This document shows positions 1-5,792 of a stretch of 9,396 nucleotides of DNA, piece by piece. The stretch is taken from assembly GCA_028820215.1 (NCBI GenBank), contig JAPPKD010000303.1:1-9396 (forward strand). Direction: 5' to 3'. The translations under genes were made by a program, and so were the position numbers. The stretch comes from Spirochaetaceae bacterium (lineage in GTDB: Bacteria; Spirochaetota; Spirochaetia; SZUA-6; Bin103). Position 1 is the stretch's first letter. Every line of letters begins with the position of its first letter. The notes under the pieces are model-generated. The model was not told the DNA's origin. It ran no database searches and saw only the letters and a program-made list of their open reading frames with translations.

Positions 1-1295
1 GCGCGCCAGTCGGCGAAGATCTCCTCCGCGCGCGCGTGCGCCTCCGCCACCGACTCCTCGGCGGTCTGCTCGCCCTTGGCGACCCTGGCGACCATGTTGA
101 CGACCAGGTTCTCGCCGAAGGCCTGCATCACCGCCGGATTGGCGACGCCCGGGTAGCCGATGTACACCGACCAGTCGTTCACGGTCGCAAGCACCTTGAG
201 CTTGTCCGCGGGCTGCGAGTCGAACGGATCGTCCTCCAGCCAGCCGGCGAGCTCCGGCACCGTGCTGGGATAGCACGGGAAGTTGTACAGCTCCGAGTTG
301 TAGACGGCGTCGTTGTAGACGGCGGTGTGGTCCAGGATGAACTTCTTGGCCGCTTCGAGCTCCGCGCCCTCCACGTAGGTGGGAATCACGTAGATCTGCC
401 ACACGTGGCTGGATGCGAAGGCGCCGGCCGGGCCCTCCAGGGCCGGCACAAAGCCGATGTCCGCCGCCGCCTCCTCGTCGATCTTCTGCAGCGAGCGGTA
501 GGCCGAGATCGAGTTGAGGATGTAGCTCAGCTCGCCGGCGATCAGCCCCTGGTTGTTCGAGGAGGGGGTCCAGCCGAACACCTCTTCGGTCATCGCGTCG
601 TTCTGCAGCTTCGCGTAGTACTCGACCGCGGCGACGGTCTCCGGGGAGTTCAGCACCACGTTGTCGTTCTCGTCCTGCACACTGCCGCCGTGTGACCAGA
701 TGACGGCACGGGTGGCCATGCGGCTGTCCAGCTCCGGGCTCAGGCCGATGCCGACCGGGACGCCGTGCTTCTGCATGATGGCGACGCCGCCTTCGTACAG
801 ATCGTCCCAGGTGGACGGGCCGTTCGGCAGGCCGACGTCGGCCCACAGGCTGATCTGGTAGTCGCCCGGGTCCGGGATGTAGCCGTGCGTGAAGCCGAAG
901 TAGGTATCGGTGACCGGCAGGTAGCTGGTCGCCTCGCAGTTGGCGGTGCGCTCGCCGTGGGCGGCCGCGGCCGTTTCGTTGATGTCGTTCAGCGGGTGCA
1001 GGCCCTCGATGAAGGCGGTCGGCGGGAACGCCATCTCGATGAGGGTGTGACCCTCCCCGGCTTCGATGGCCGCTGTGAGGGCTGCCGGCAGCTCCCCGAC
1101 ATTGACGTGGTCGACGCTCACGTCGGCGCCGTTCGCCTTGCCCCAGTCCTCCGCGTAGGCGTCGAACCACTCGTCGTAGCGCGGGACGAAGTGGCTCCAT
1201 TGCAGGATGGACAGCTCCACGTTCTGCGCCAGCGCCAGCGGCGCGCCGAGGACCACGACGGCCATCAGCAACAGGAACGTACGGGTGCGTTTCAT
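1..1295 (-). CDS. ABC transporter extracellular solute-binding protein (family 1, sugar-type), 3'-truncated
   Basis: Reading the minus strand from ATG 1293-1295 gives 431 codons with no stop before the window edge. The N-terminus MKRTRTFLLLMAVVVLGAP is a Sec signal peptide, with likely cleavage after ALA at residue 23. There is no lipobox Cys, so the mature protein should be free in the periplasm. The body has the features of family 1 binding proteins: an early 'SILQWSHFVPRYDEWF' strand-helix, 'GVAIMQKHGVPVGIGL', 'SSNNQGLIAGELSYILNS', and 'SSHVWQIYVIPTYVEGAELEAAKKFI' near the C-terminal third. The visible end, 'AEAHARAEEIFADWR', looks like the usual C-terminal helix, so only a few residues should be missing. 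A strong Shine-Dalgarno (AAGGAGAAAGG on the minus strand, 1297-1307) fixes the start. The ligand cannot be read; family members bind mono- or oligosaccharides. No cognate permease is visible, and it would be expected to the left of the window. Confidence 0.9.
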   Translation of the reverse strand, partial: MKRTRTFLLLMAVVVLGAPLALAQNVELSILQWSHFVPRYDEWFDAYAEDWGKANGADVSVDHVNVGELPAALTAAIEAGEGHTLIEMAFPPTAFIEGLHPLNDINETAAAAHGERTANCEATSYLPVTDTYFGFTHGYIPDPGDYQISLWADVGLPNGPSTWDDLYEGGVAIMQKHGVPVGIGLSPELDSRMATRAVIWSHGGSVQDENDNVVLNSPETVAAVEYYAKLQNDAMTEEVFGWTPSSNNQGLIAGELSYILNSISAYRSLQKIDEEAAADIGFVPALEGPAGAFASSHVWQIYVIPTYVEGAELEAAKKFILDHTAVYNDAVYNSELYNFPCYPSTVPELAGWLEDDPFDSQPADKLKVLATVNDWSVYIGYPGVANPAVMQAFGENLVVNMVARVAKGEQTAEESVAEAHARAEEIFADWR

Positions 1296-1336
1296 ACCTT
1301 TCTCCTTGTGAACGGATCGGTCTGCGGCGTCACGGA

Positions 1337-1351
1337 GGGCCTGTCGGGCCC
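1337..1351 (-). other. Small GC-rich hairpin in the leader of the solute-binding protein gene
   Basis: GGGCC (1337-1341) and GGCCC (1347-1351) form a 5-bp stem around a 5-base loop, about 40 bases ahead of the binding-protein start. No U-run follows it on the minus strand, so it is not a convincing terminator for that direction. It could be an mRNA-stabilising leader hairpin or chance pairing in GC-rich DNA. Confidence 0.2.
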
Positions 1352-1371
1352 CCGTCTTTCAGCCATTCGAT

Positions 1372-1400
1372 ACGCTACCGCATGGACCGGTGACTGCCAA
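1372..1400 (-). promoter_or_regulatory. Candidate sigma-70-type promoter for the solute-binding protein gene
   Basis: On the minus strand, TTGGCA (1395-1400) is followed after exactly 17 bp by TAGCGT (1372-1377). The -35 matches consensus at five of six positions. The -10 keeps only the first T, the A and the last T. Transcription would start near 1365, leaving a leader of about 70 bases that includes the hairpin at 1337-1351. The site lies in the 129-bp gap after the sialidase-like gene, so the binding protein may have its own promoter as well as read-through. Confidence 0.33.
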
Positions 1401-1424
1401 TGGTCGGCCGGGTTGCGAGCGCGC

Positions 1425-2477
1425 TCAGCCGGTGAACAGCGAGCGCGGCAGAAGGGCCAGCTTGAGGGACAGGCTGGTGCGGTTGAACGCCCCAGGCCCG
1501 TCGCCGATGCCGGCCAGGTAAGCGAGCGCCGCGCGCCCGTCGGACAGGAAGCGGCAGGTCAGGTTTGTGTATTCGCCGGCCGGGTGGGACTCGATGTCGG
1601 TCACGTGGCGGAACGTGCGCCCGCGGTCGTCGGAGACGGCGATCGACAGCGGCGTGCGCTCGCCGAAGTGGTGGTGGTCGTGGACGTACGTCCCGCCGTT
1701 CCAGAACAGCACGAGCCGCTCGGTGCCGGGCAGGAGCGTCAGGCAGGTGCAGGACTCCGGGCTGATGGGGCCGCTGGGCTGCGGCAGCTCCCAGGTCCGG
1801 CCGCAGTCATGCGAGCGGGTGATGAACACGCGGCCGAGCTGGGTGCGCAGCGAGCAGACCAACTCGCCGTCCGGCATCTGCGCCACCGCCGGCTCCATCG
1901 CGCCGCGCATGGGCAGGTCGATGCGGCTGCCCTGCAGGGTCCAGGTATGGCCGTCGTCCTCGCTGACGTAGCTGTCCACCCACTGCTTCTCGCCCGGCTC
2001 CCAGATCAGCGCCGAGCTCTGCATCATGACCAGCAGGCGGCCGTCCTGCAGCCGGCGGAAGCAGTCGTACATGGTGAAGCGGTGCTCGCCGCAGCGCTGC
2101 CAGATGAAGCTGGGCGGGCCGAGGGTCCGCCCGCCGTCCGCCGAGCGGCGCAGCTCCAGCGATGAGTCGGTGCGGGTGTGGTTGCGCGTGACCGCCAGCA
2201 GCAGATCGTCGCCGAGCAGCGCCAGCGACGGGTTCATGACGTTCACGTCGCCGGGGTCGACGTCGAGCAGCAGGCGCTCGTCGCTCCAGGTCGCGCCGCC
2301 GTCGGCCGACTCGCGGATGAAGATCGCGGCGTCGCCGAAGTCTCCGCCTGCTTCCGGCCCTGCGCGGTAGCCGTGGTAGACGATCAGCAGGCGGCCGTCG
2401 GGGAGCTCGACCAGCGAGGAGCTGTCGCTCCGCGGCCGCGCCTCATTGCACGGGCTGACGGTGACGAGTTGGACCAT
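1425..2477 (-). CDS. BNR/Asp-box sialidase-like protein
   Basis: This is a 350-residue six-bladed beta-propeller of the sialidase superfamily. Five Asp-box motifs (S-x-D-x-G-x-T-W/F) are visible: SADGGATW at about 57-64, SADGGRTL at 112, SEDDGHTW at 172, SHDCGRTW at 222 and SDDRGRTF at 282. The stretch 'RGAMEPAVAQMPDGELVCSLRTQLGRVF' (191-218) matches the Glu and second-Arg region of the family. An N-terminal Arg in 'CNEARPRSDSSS' is in the right place for the first Arg of the triad. There is no signal peptide, so it should be cytosolic, unlike classical secreted sialidases. The start is constrained by an in-frame TAG six codons upstream, and the Shine-Dalgarno is weak. It lies 129 bp upstream of and in the same orientation as the sugar-type binding protein, suggesting a shared catabolic role. 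Many members of this family act on sugars other than sialic acid or have no known substrate, so 'neuraminidase' is not claimed. Confidence 0.85.
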   Translation of the reverse strand: MVQLVTVSPCNEARPRSDSSSLVELPDGRLLIVYHGYRAGPEAGGDFGDAAIFIRESADGGATWSDERLLLDVDPGDVNVMNPSLALLGDDLLLAVTRNHTRTDSSLELRRSADGGRTLGPPSFIWQRCGEHRFTMYDCFRRLQDGRLLVMMQSSALIWEPGEKQWVDSYVSEDDGHTWTLQGSRIDLPMRGAMEPAVAQMPDGELVCSLRTQLGRVFITRSHDCGRTWELPQPSGPISPESCTCLTLLPGTERLVLFWNGGTYVHDHHHFGERTPLSIAVSDDRGRTFRHVTDIESHPAGEYTNLTCRFLSDGRAALAYLAGIGDGPGAFNRTSLSLKLALLPRSLFTG

Positions 2478-2492
2478 GCCGAATCCAGGATA

Positions 2493-2546
2493 CTACGGAA
2501 TCTGCCGAACATGGCGCGTCAGCGGCATATTCGGCAGACTCCGTAG
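2493..2546. repeat. Near-perfect 21-bp inverted repeat in the divergent spacer
   Basis: Left arm 2493-2513 and right arm 2526-2546 are reverse complements at 19 of 21 positions, separated by 12 bases (2514-2525). The core of each arm is TCTGCCGAA / TTCGGCAGA, flanked by CTACGGA / TCCGTAG. The repeat fills most of the gap between the divergent sialidase-like gene (starts 2477) and the oxidoreductase gene (2558). On the minus side its outer edge overlaps a TAGTAT box (2489-2494) lying 11-12 bases before the sialidase-like ATG. On the plus side it ends just before the GAAGG ribosome-binding site. It could be a shared operator, a cruciform or RNA hairpin, or a copy of a dispersed palindromic intergenic element. 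Confidence 0.8.
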
Positions 2547-2557
2547 CGAAGGTGGGG

Positions 2558-3679
2558 ATGGGCCAGGACGCGGAGCCGCAGGCGACGGTTCTTGGGGCGA
2601 CGCTCAGCGTCGTCGACCAGTCGCCGCTCCGCAAGGGCGGCACCGGCGCCGACGCGCTCACCGAGTCGGTGCGCCTGGCGCAGCGCTGCGAGCAGCTCGG
2701 CTACGCCCGCTACTGGGTGGCCGAGCACCACGCCTCCACCTCGTGGACGGGCGCCAGCCCGGAGATCCTGATCGGCCAGATCGCGGCCGGCACCTCGACC
2801 ATCCGCGTCGGCTCCGGCGGGGTGATGCTGTCCCACTACTCGGCGCTCAAGGTCGCCGAGCAGTTCCGGGCGCTGGACGCCTTCCATCCCGGCCGCATCG
2901 ACCTGGGCGTCGGCCGCGCGCCCGGCAGCGACCAGCGCACCGCCTTCGCCCTGGCCCATCCGCGCCAGCCCGCGGACGTGCGCACCTTTCCCCGCCAGGT
3001 CCACGACCTGCTGGCCTTCCTGTCCGGAGAGATGGCCGCCGAGCACCCGTTCGCCGGGATCAGCGCGCTGCCCGGGCCGCAGCCGGCCACCGGCCCGGAG
3101 GTCTGGCTGCTCGGCTCCAGCGACTATAGCGCCAGGCTCGCCGCCATGCTGGGCCTGCCGTTCGCGTTCGCGGACTTCTTCGGCAACCTCGAGCACGGCC
3201 CGCTGGTCGCGGACCTGTACCGCGGGGAGTTCCAGCCGTCGGCGTACCTGGACGCGCCCCGGCTCAACGTCACCGTGCAGGTGATGTGCGCCCCGACCGA
3301 GGAGGAGGCGCGCTACCTGGCGTCCAGCAGGGACCTCAACAAGCTCCGCCAACTCCACCTGGAGCGTCCTTCAGAGCCGGCATCCGCAGGCGGCGACCTG
3401 CGCACGGGTCTGCTACCGCCCGACGAGGCCGCCGAGCTCCCACTGCGCGAGACCGAGCGCGCGGCGCTCTCACAGCTCTCCGCCCACTACATCGACGGCG
3501 ACCCCGGCCAGGTCCGCGAGGGCATCCTCGACGCGTCAGCCCGCTACGGCACCACCGACATCGGCATCGTCACCAACTGCTTCGCCTTCGAGGACCGCGT
3601 CCGCTCATACGAGTTGGTCGCCGGAGCATTCGGCCTCCGCGGAGAAGGTGAGCCCTTCACCTCAACCCAAGCCCCCTGA
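2558..3679 (+). CDS. Luciferase-like (LLM class, MsnO8-type) flavin-dependent oxidoreductase
   Basis: This 373-residue TIM-barrel protein belongs to the bacterial luciferase-like superfamily, which uses reduced FMN or F420 in monooxygenations or related redox steps. Diagnostic stretches are 'LSVVDQSPLRKGGTGADALTESVRLAQRCEQLGYARYWVAEHHA', 'GVMLSHYSALKVAEQFRALDAFHPGRIDLGVGRAPGSD' and 'GPEVWLLGSSDYSARLAAMLGLPFAFADFF', the pattern of the MsnO8 subgroup. The ATG at 2558 has GAAGG (2548-2552) at 5-base spacing. A GTG at 2552 in the same frame would add two residues but overlaps that ribosome-binding site. The substrate is unknown. After the usual family ending around 'SYELVAGAFGL' there is an extra tail of about a dozen residues, 'RGEGEPFTSTQAP'. 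The last 23 bases overlap the convergent nucleotidyltransferase gene, so the tail may be a product of the module's insertion. Confidence 0.92.
   Translation: MGQDAEPQATVLGATLSVVDQSPLRKGGTGADALTESVRLAQRCEQLGYARYWVAEHHASTSWTGASPEILIGQIAAGTSTIRVGSGGVMLSHYSALKVAEQFRALDAFHPGRIDLGVGRAPGSDQRTAFALAHPRQPADVRTFPRQVHDLLAFLSGEMAAEHPFAGISALPGPQPATGPEVWLLGSSDYSARLAAMLGLPFAFADFFGNLEHGPLVADLYRGEFQPSAYLDAPRLNVTVQVMCAPTEEEARYLASSRDLNKLRQLHLERPSEPASAGGDLRTGLLPPDEAAELPLRETERAALSQLSAHYIDGDPGQVREGILDASARYGTTDIGIVTNCFAFEDRVRSYELVAGAFGLRGEGEPFTSTQAP
3646..3662. terminator. Small hairpin at the convergent gene ends
   Basis: AGGTGA (3646-3651) pairs with TCACCT (3657-3662) around a 5-base loop. It includes the stop codon of the minus-strand nucleotidyltransferase and lies 15 bases before the oxidoreductase stop. 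A convergent overlap is where a bidirectional terminator might lie, but the stem is short and there is no T-run, so support is weak. Confidence 0.2.
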
Positions 3680-4517
3680 GCCAGGCGTCGACCTGCCCAA
3701 AGGCATCCTGCTGCCAATCATCCGCAGTGCGACCGCCGAGCGCGGGCGAGCCTTCCACGAACCGGCGCACGCTGAGCGGCCCATAGTCAGCGGGGCTTCG
3801 GAACTTCCCCGCGATCAGAGAGTAACCATTCCTCGCGGCTTCCACGTGTAGAAGTGCCCTCGTCGCATCGACGAGACGATCAAGGCCACCTGGATAGTTG
3901 CGGGCACAGTAGTAGATGTCGTATGCATCCTTTCGCTTGAGACGTTTCTCCATTGCATAGCCCTTCATCGCCAACAACGCCGGAATCGACGCCACGGGAA
4001 TGCGAACATGGTTCTTTCCACCCTCGGGCATGTCGCCGTCGATGGGGACAACCTGATGGAACTTGATCGCGAGTTCTGCGCCATCCGCCCTCTGTACGGC
4101 AAAGCCGCTGACAAGTGGCACTGTGTTCTTTTCGATCTCGGCCTGCCTTGGCATCAGGAAGTCGACGACGACATCGATATCCGGCCCACCGTCGCGAGCG
4201 GGAACGGTCCGTACGAGTTGAAAACGGCGCAGGTCTGCTCTCTGACGATAGCCTTGCCGCTGAAGCGAATCGACGAGCTGTGCGTACTCGCCATCGCCCA
4301 GGGCTTCGGCATCCAGGCTCAGATCCACATCGCCGGTCCCGATATGGCGCATGTCCTCCACCGAGGGCAGCAGTAGCCACGGAACGGCGCCGCCGATCAC
4401 CGCGAACCTGCCTTCGTAGCTGCCGAGTGTCTGACCGATCTCAATCAGCACGGATCTGACCGCGGCCGTAGTGCGGTCATCGTACTCGGCAGCGGATTTA
4501 GGCTCTATCGCAGCCAT
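3657..4517 (-). CDS. AbiEii-like nucleotidyltransferase (type IV toxin-antitoxin toxin)
   Basis: This 286-residue protein has the nucleotidyltransferase fold of the AbiEii/AbiGii toxin family. Motif I is 'AVIGGAVPWLLLPS...HIGTGDVDLSLD', with GG at 42-43 and the metal-binding D63/D65. A further acidic strand, 'PDIDVVVDFL' (112-121), supplies the third carboxylate. 'IPALLAMKGYAMEKRLKRKDAYDIYY' (178-203) carries the conserved Lys and K-x-x-D pattern typical of the family. AbiEii-type toxins transfer nucleotides to RNA targets such as tRNA acceptor ends, causing growth arrest or abortive infection; this member's target is not known. The ATG has GAGGGAG (4526-4532) at 8-base spacing, and the start overlaps the end of the upstream gene by 13 bp, which implies translational coupling and regulator-first order as in abiE operons. 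Base composition is lower in GC than the flanking metabolic genes. A non-toxic nucleotidyltransferase role remains possible. Confidence 0.85.
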   Translation of the reverse strand: MAAIEPKSAAEYDDRTTAAVRSVLIEIGQTLGSYEGRFAVIGGAVPWLLLPSVEDMRHIGTGDVDLSLDAEALGDGEYAQLVDSLQRQGYRQRADLRRFQLVRTVPARDGGPDIDVVVDFLMPRQAEIEKNTVPLVSGFAVQRADGAELAIKFHQVVPIDGDMPEGGKNHVRIPVASIPALLAMKGYAMEKRLKRKDAYDIYYCARNYPGGLDRLVDATRALLHVEAARNGYSLIAGKFRSPADYGPLSVRRFVEGSPALGGRTADDWQQDAFGQVDAWLRGLGLR

Positions 4518-5614
4518 GGGAACGACTCCCTCGCCAAGTGCTCGGCAGCTTCCCGATCGCGGTCATTTCCGCACCACAAATCGAGATAAGTGACGATCTC
4601 GTTGGCGCAGAACACGCCTGGAACTGTCTCGATGGCGTCGTCGAACAGACTCTCATCCGTTGGAATGTGGACGAAGACATTCGCGGCTATCGCCGCAGGA
4701 CGTAGCCTCAGAGTCCTGATCAACAGCTCAGCTCCGGCTTCGTCGGCATAGAATGCCCGTGTCCCGTCGCGTGCAAAGGGAGCGATCCACTGGGCGGCAG
4801 AGTTCAGGGCGAGAATCGCTCGAGGGCGTTCAGCCTGCACGTTCAGTATTTCCGACAACTTCGCGTCAAGCTGCTCCCCGTGCAGGTGCGTATATCTGCT
4901 GATGCTTCGGCCATCGGGCCGGCGGTAGTTCTCACGCCACGTTCTCAGAAGCGCACCGGGCTGGACGAGTGCTACGCCTCCATCCTGTCTCTCGATCCAT
5001 TCCCGCTCCATGAGTGCCTTGCGTACGTTGCTCACGTGACCCACGCTGGCATTGGCTCTGTCGGCCAACTCGGTAACGAGCCACGGCCGGTCCGGATTCC
5101 GCAGCATGACGCGCAGGATGGCGGCCGCCCTCGGGCTGAAGACCGACCGGAGGGCGCGGGTTTCGGCCTTTGGCTTGTCGGCCACGGATCGTTCGATGTA
5201 GACGCCGCCGAAAGCGAGATGAGCGTTGCCGACCAGATCAGCGTAGGCGAAACCGTGTTCGCTGCAGATCGACCGTGACTTCGGAGACAGGTAGGGGCTG
5301 ACGACCATCGGAATCAAGCGCCGGCCTCCGTCGGCGTACCCAGACGAATGCAGATAAGAGAGACAGCTTTCGAGCTGATAGATTGCGGAACGGACGATCT
5401 GTGGAGCCCCATTCGATTTCACCTCGATGATGAACGCGTAGTCGACATCGCCGTGGCTCAAGCAGATGCTTCCATCGATCTGGTAGTTGCGCCCGACATC
5501 ATGGCCGAAGTCCACCGGACCGAACTCCACGTTCGGTACGTGGCTGAGTAGGGCACGGACGGCATCGACTGCCTTCACCTCCAGTGTTTTCGCTTCATTG
5601 ATAACTTTCAACAC
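4505..5614 (-). CDS. AbiEi-like regulator/antitoxin with N-terminal PD-(D/E)XK nuclease-like domain
   Basis: Counting from the GTG at 5612-5614, the protein has 369 residues in three parts. Residues 1-145 look like a restriction-endonuclease fold: 'YQIDGSICL' (D47), 'YAFIIEVKSNG' (E64-V-K66), then 'RSAIYQLES' (Q80), the D...E-x-K...Q order of PD-(D/E)XK enzymes. 'YADLVGNAHLAFGGVYIER' closes this part. Residues about 160-212 form a winged helix ('WLVTELADRANASVGHVSNVRKALMEREWIE') expected to bind DNA. Residues 228-369 resemble the AbiEi C-terminal region, ending 'VTYLDLWCGNDRDREAAEHLARESFPWLR'. This layout is seen in COG4861-type proteins often annotated as AbiEi family antitoxins. It should repress its own operon and neutralise the downstream nucleotidyltransferase. 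A TTG at 5630-5632 would add six residues, but it lies upstream of the -10 box and has no Shine-Dalgarno, so I prefer the GTG, probably leaderless. Whether the nuclease site is active is unknown. Confidence 0.8.
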   Translation of the reverse strand: MLKVINEAKTLEVKAVDAVRALLSHVPNVEFGPVDFGHDVGRNYQIDGSICLSHGDVDYAFIIEVKSNGAPQIVRSAIYQLESCLSYLHSSGYADGGRRLIPMVVSPYLSPKSRSICSEHGFAYADLVGNAHLAFGGVYIERSVADKPKAETRALRSVFSPRAAAILRVMLRNPDRPWLVTELADRANASVGHVSNVRKALMEREWIERQDGGVALVQPGALLRTWRENYRRPDGRSISRYTHLHGEQLDAKLSEILNVQAERPRAILALNSAAQWIAPFARDGTRAFYADEAGAELLIRTLRLRPAAIAANVFVHIPTDESLFDDAIETVPGVFCANEIVTYLDLWCGNDRDREAAEHLARESFPWLR

Positions 5615-5620
5615 ATGCTG

Positions 5621-5649
5621 AATATAGTCCAATTGATGAAACTCGTCAA
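5621..5649 (-). promoter_or_regulatory. Sigma-70-type promoter of the AbiE-like operon
   Basis: On the minus strand TTGACG (5644-5649) is followed after exactly 17 bp by TATATT (5621-5626), a close match to both consensus boxes and the best promoter visible in the window. The surrounding 60 bases (5581-5640) are only 21/60 G+C, unlike the rest. The -10 ends 6 bases before GTG 5614, so transcription should begin at or within a few bases of that codon. Confidence 0.68.
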
Positions 5650-5686
5650 GAGTTCACTTGAAAGGTGATTTCATCGGTTGATGAAA
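5633..5686 (-). promoter_or_regulatory. Candidate operator: three TTTCATC half-sites at the AbiE-like promoter
   Basis: Read on the minus strand, TTTCATCAA occurs at 5678-5686 and again at 5633-5641 in the same direction. GATGAAA at 5669-5675 faces the first copy, making a 7-bp inverted repeat with a 4-base centre (5669-5686). The 5633-5641 copy lies inside the -35/-10 spacer, and the palindrome lies 20 bp upstream of the -35. The two direct copies are 45 bp apart. AbiEi antitoxins are known to repress their own promoters through inverted repeats, so these are likely binding sites of the encoded winged-helix protein. This role is inferred from position only. Confidence 0.5.
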
Positions 5687-5752
5687 ACCACGCCACCAGT
5701 GCGTCTTGAGCATCAACCCAGACTCCCCGTCGGAATGGAGGGGACTCGCGAC

Positions 5753-5776
5753 GGAGCCCGCGGTTGCCGGGGCTCC
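5753..5776 (+). other. Hairpin just upstream of the sulfatase start
   Basis: GGAGCCC (5753-5759) and GGGCTCC (5770-5776) form a 7-bp perfect stem with a 10-base loop, ending 16 bases before the sulfatase ATG. The sulfatase start has no clear Shine-Dalgarno sequence, so a leader structure could affect its translation. No T-run follows, which argues against an intrinsic terminator. The rest of 5687-5792 shows no convincing plus-strand promoter. Confidence 0.35.
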
Positions 5777-5792
5777 ATGATACCGTTCGTTG

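Noticed and set aside
36..2165. Long plus-strand open frames (36-695, 765-2165) opposite the binding protein and sialidase-like genes
   Set aside because: They are low-complexity R/A/G/V-rich translations antisense to recognisable proteins, as expected in GC-rich DNA; they show no domain motif or ribosome-binding site of their own.
3645..5668. The words AAGGTGA and TTCAC near both ends of the AbiE-like module (3645-3660 and 5653-5668), as possible insertion-site repeats
   Set aside because: The words are 5-7 bases, in a different order at each end, and easily arise by chance in 9.4 kb; no true direct repeat or terminal inverted repeat flanks the module.
5658..5686. A plus-strand promoter for the sulfatase starting at TTGAAA (5658-5663)
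   Set aside because: At 17-bp spacing the -10 position reads ATGAAA, which is not a usable box, and the site is better explained as the operator repeats of the divergent operon.
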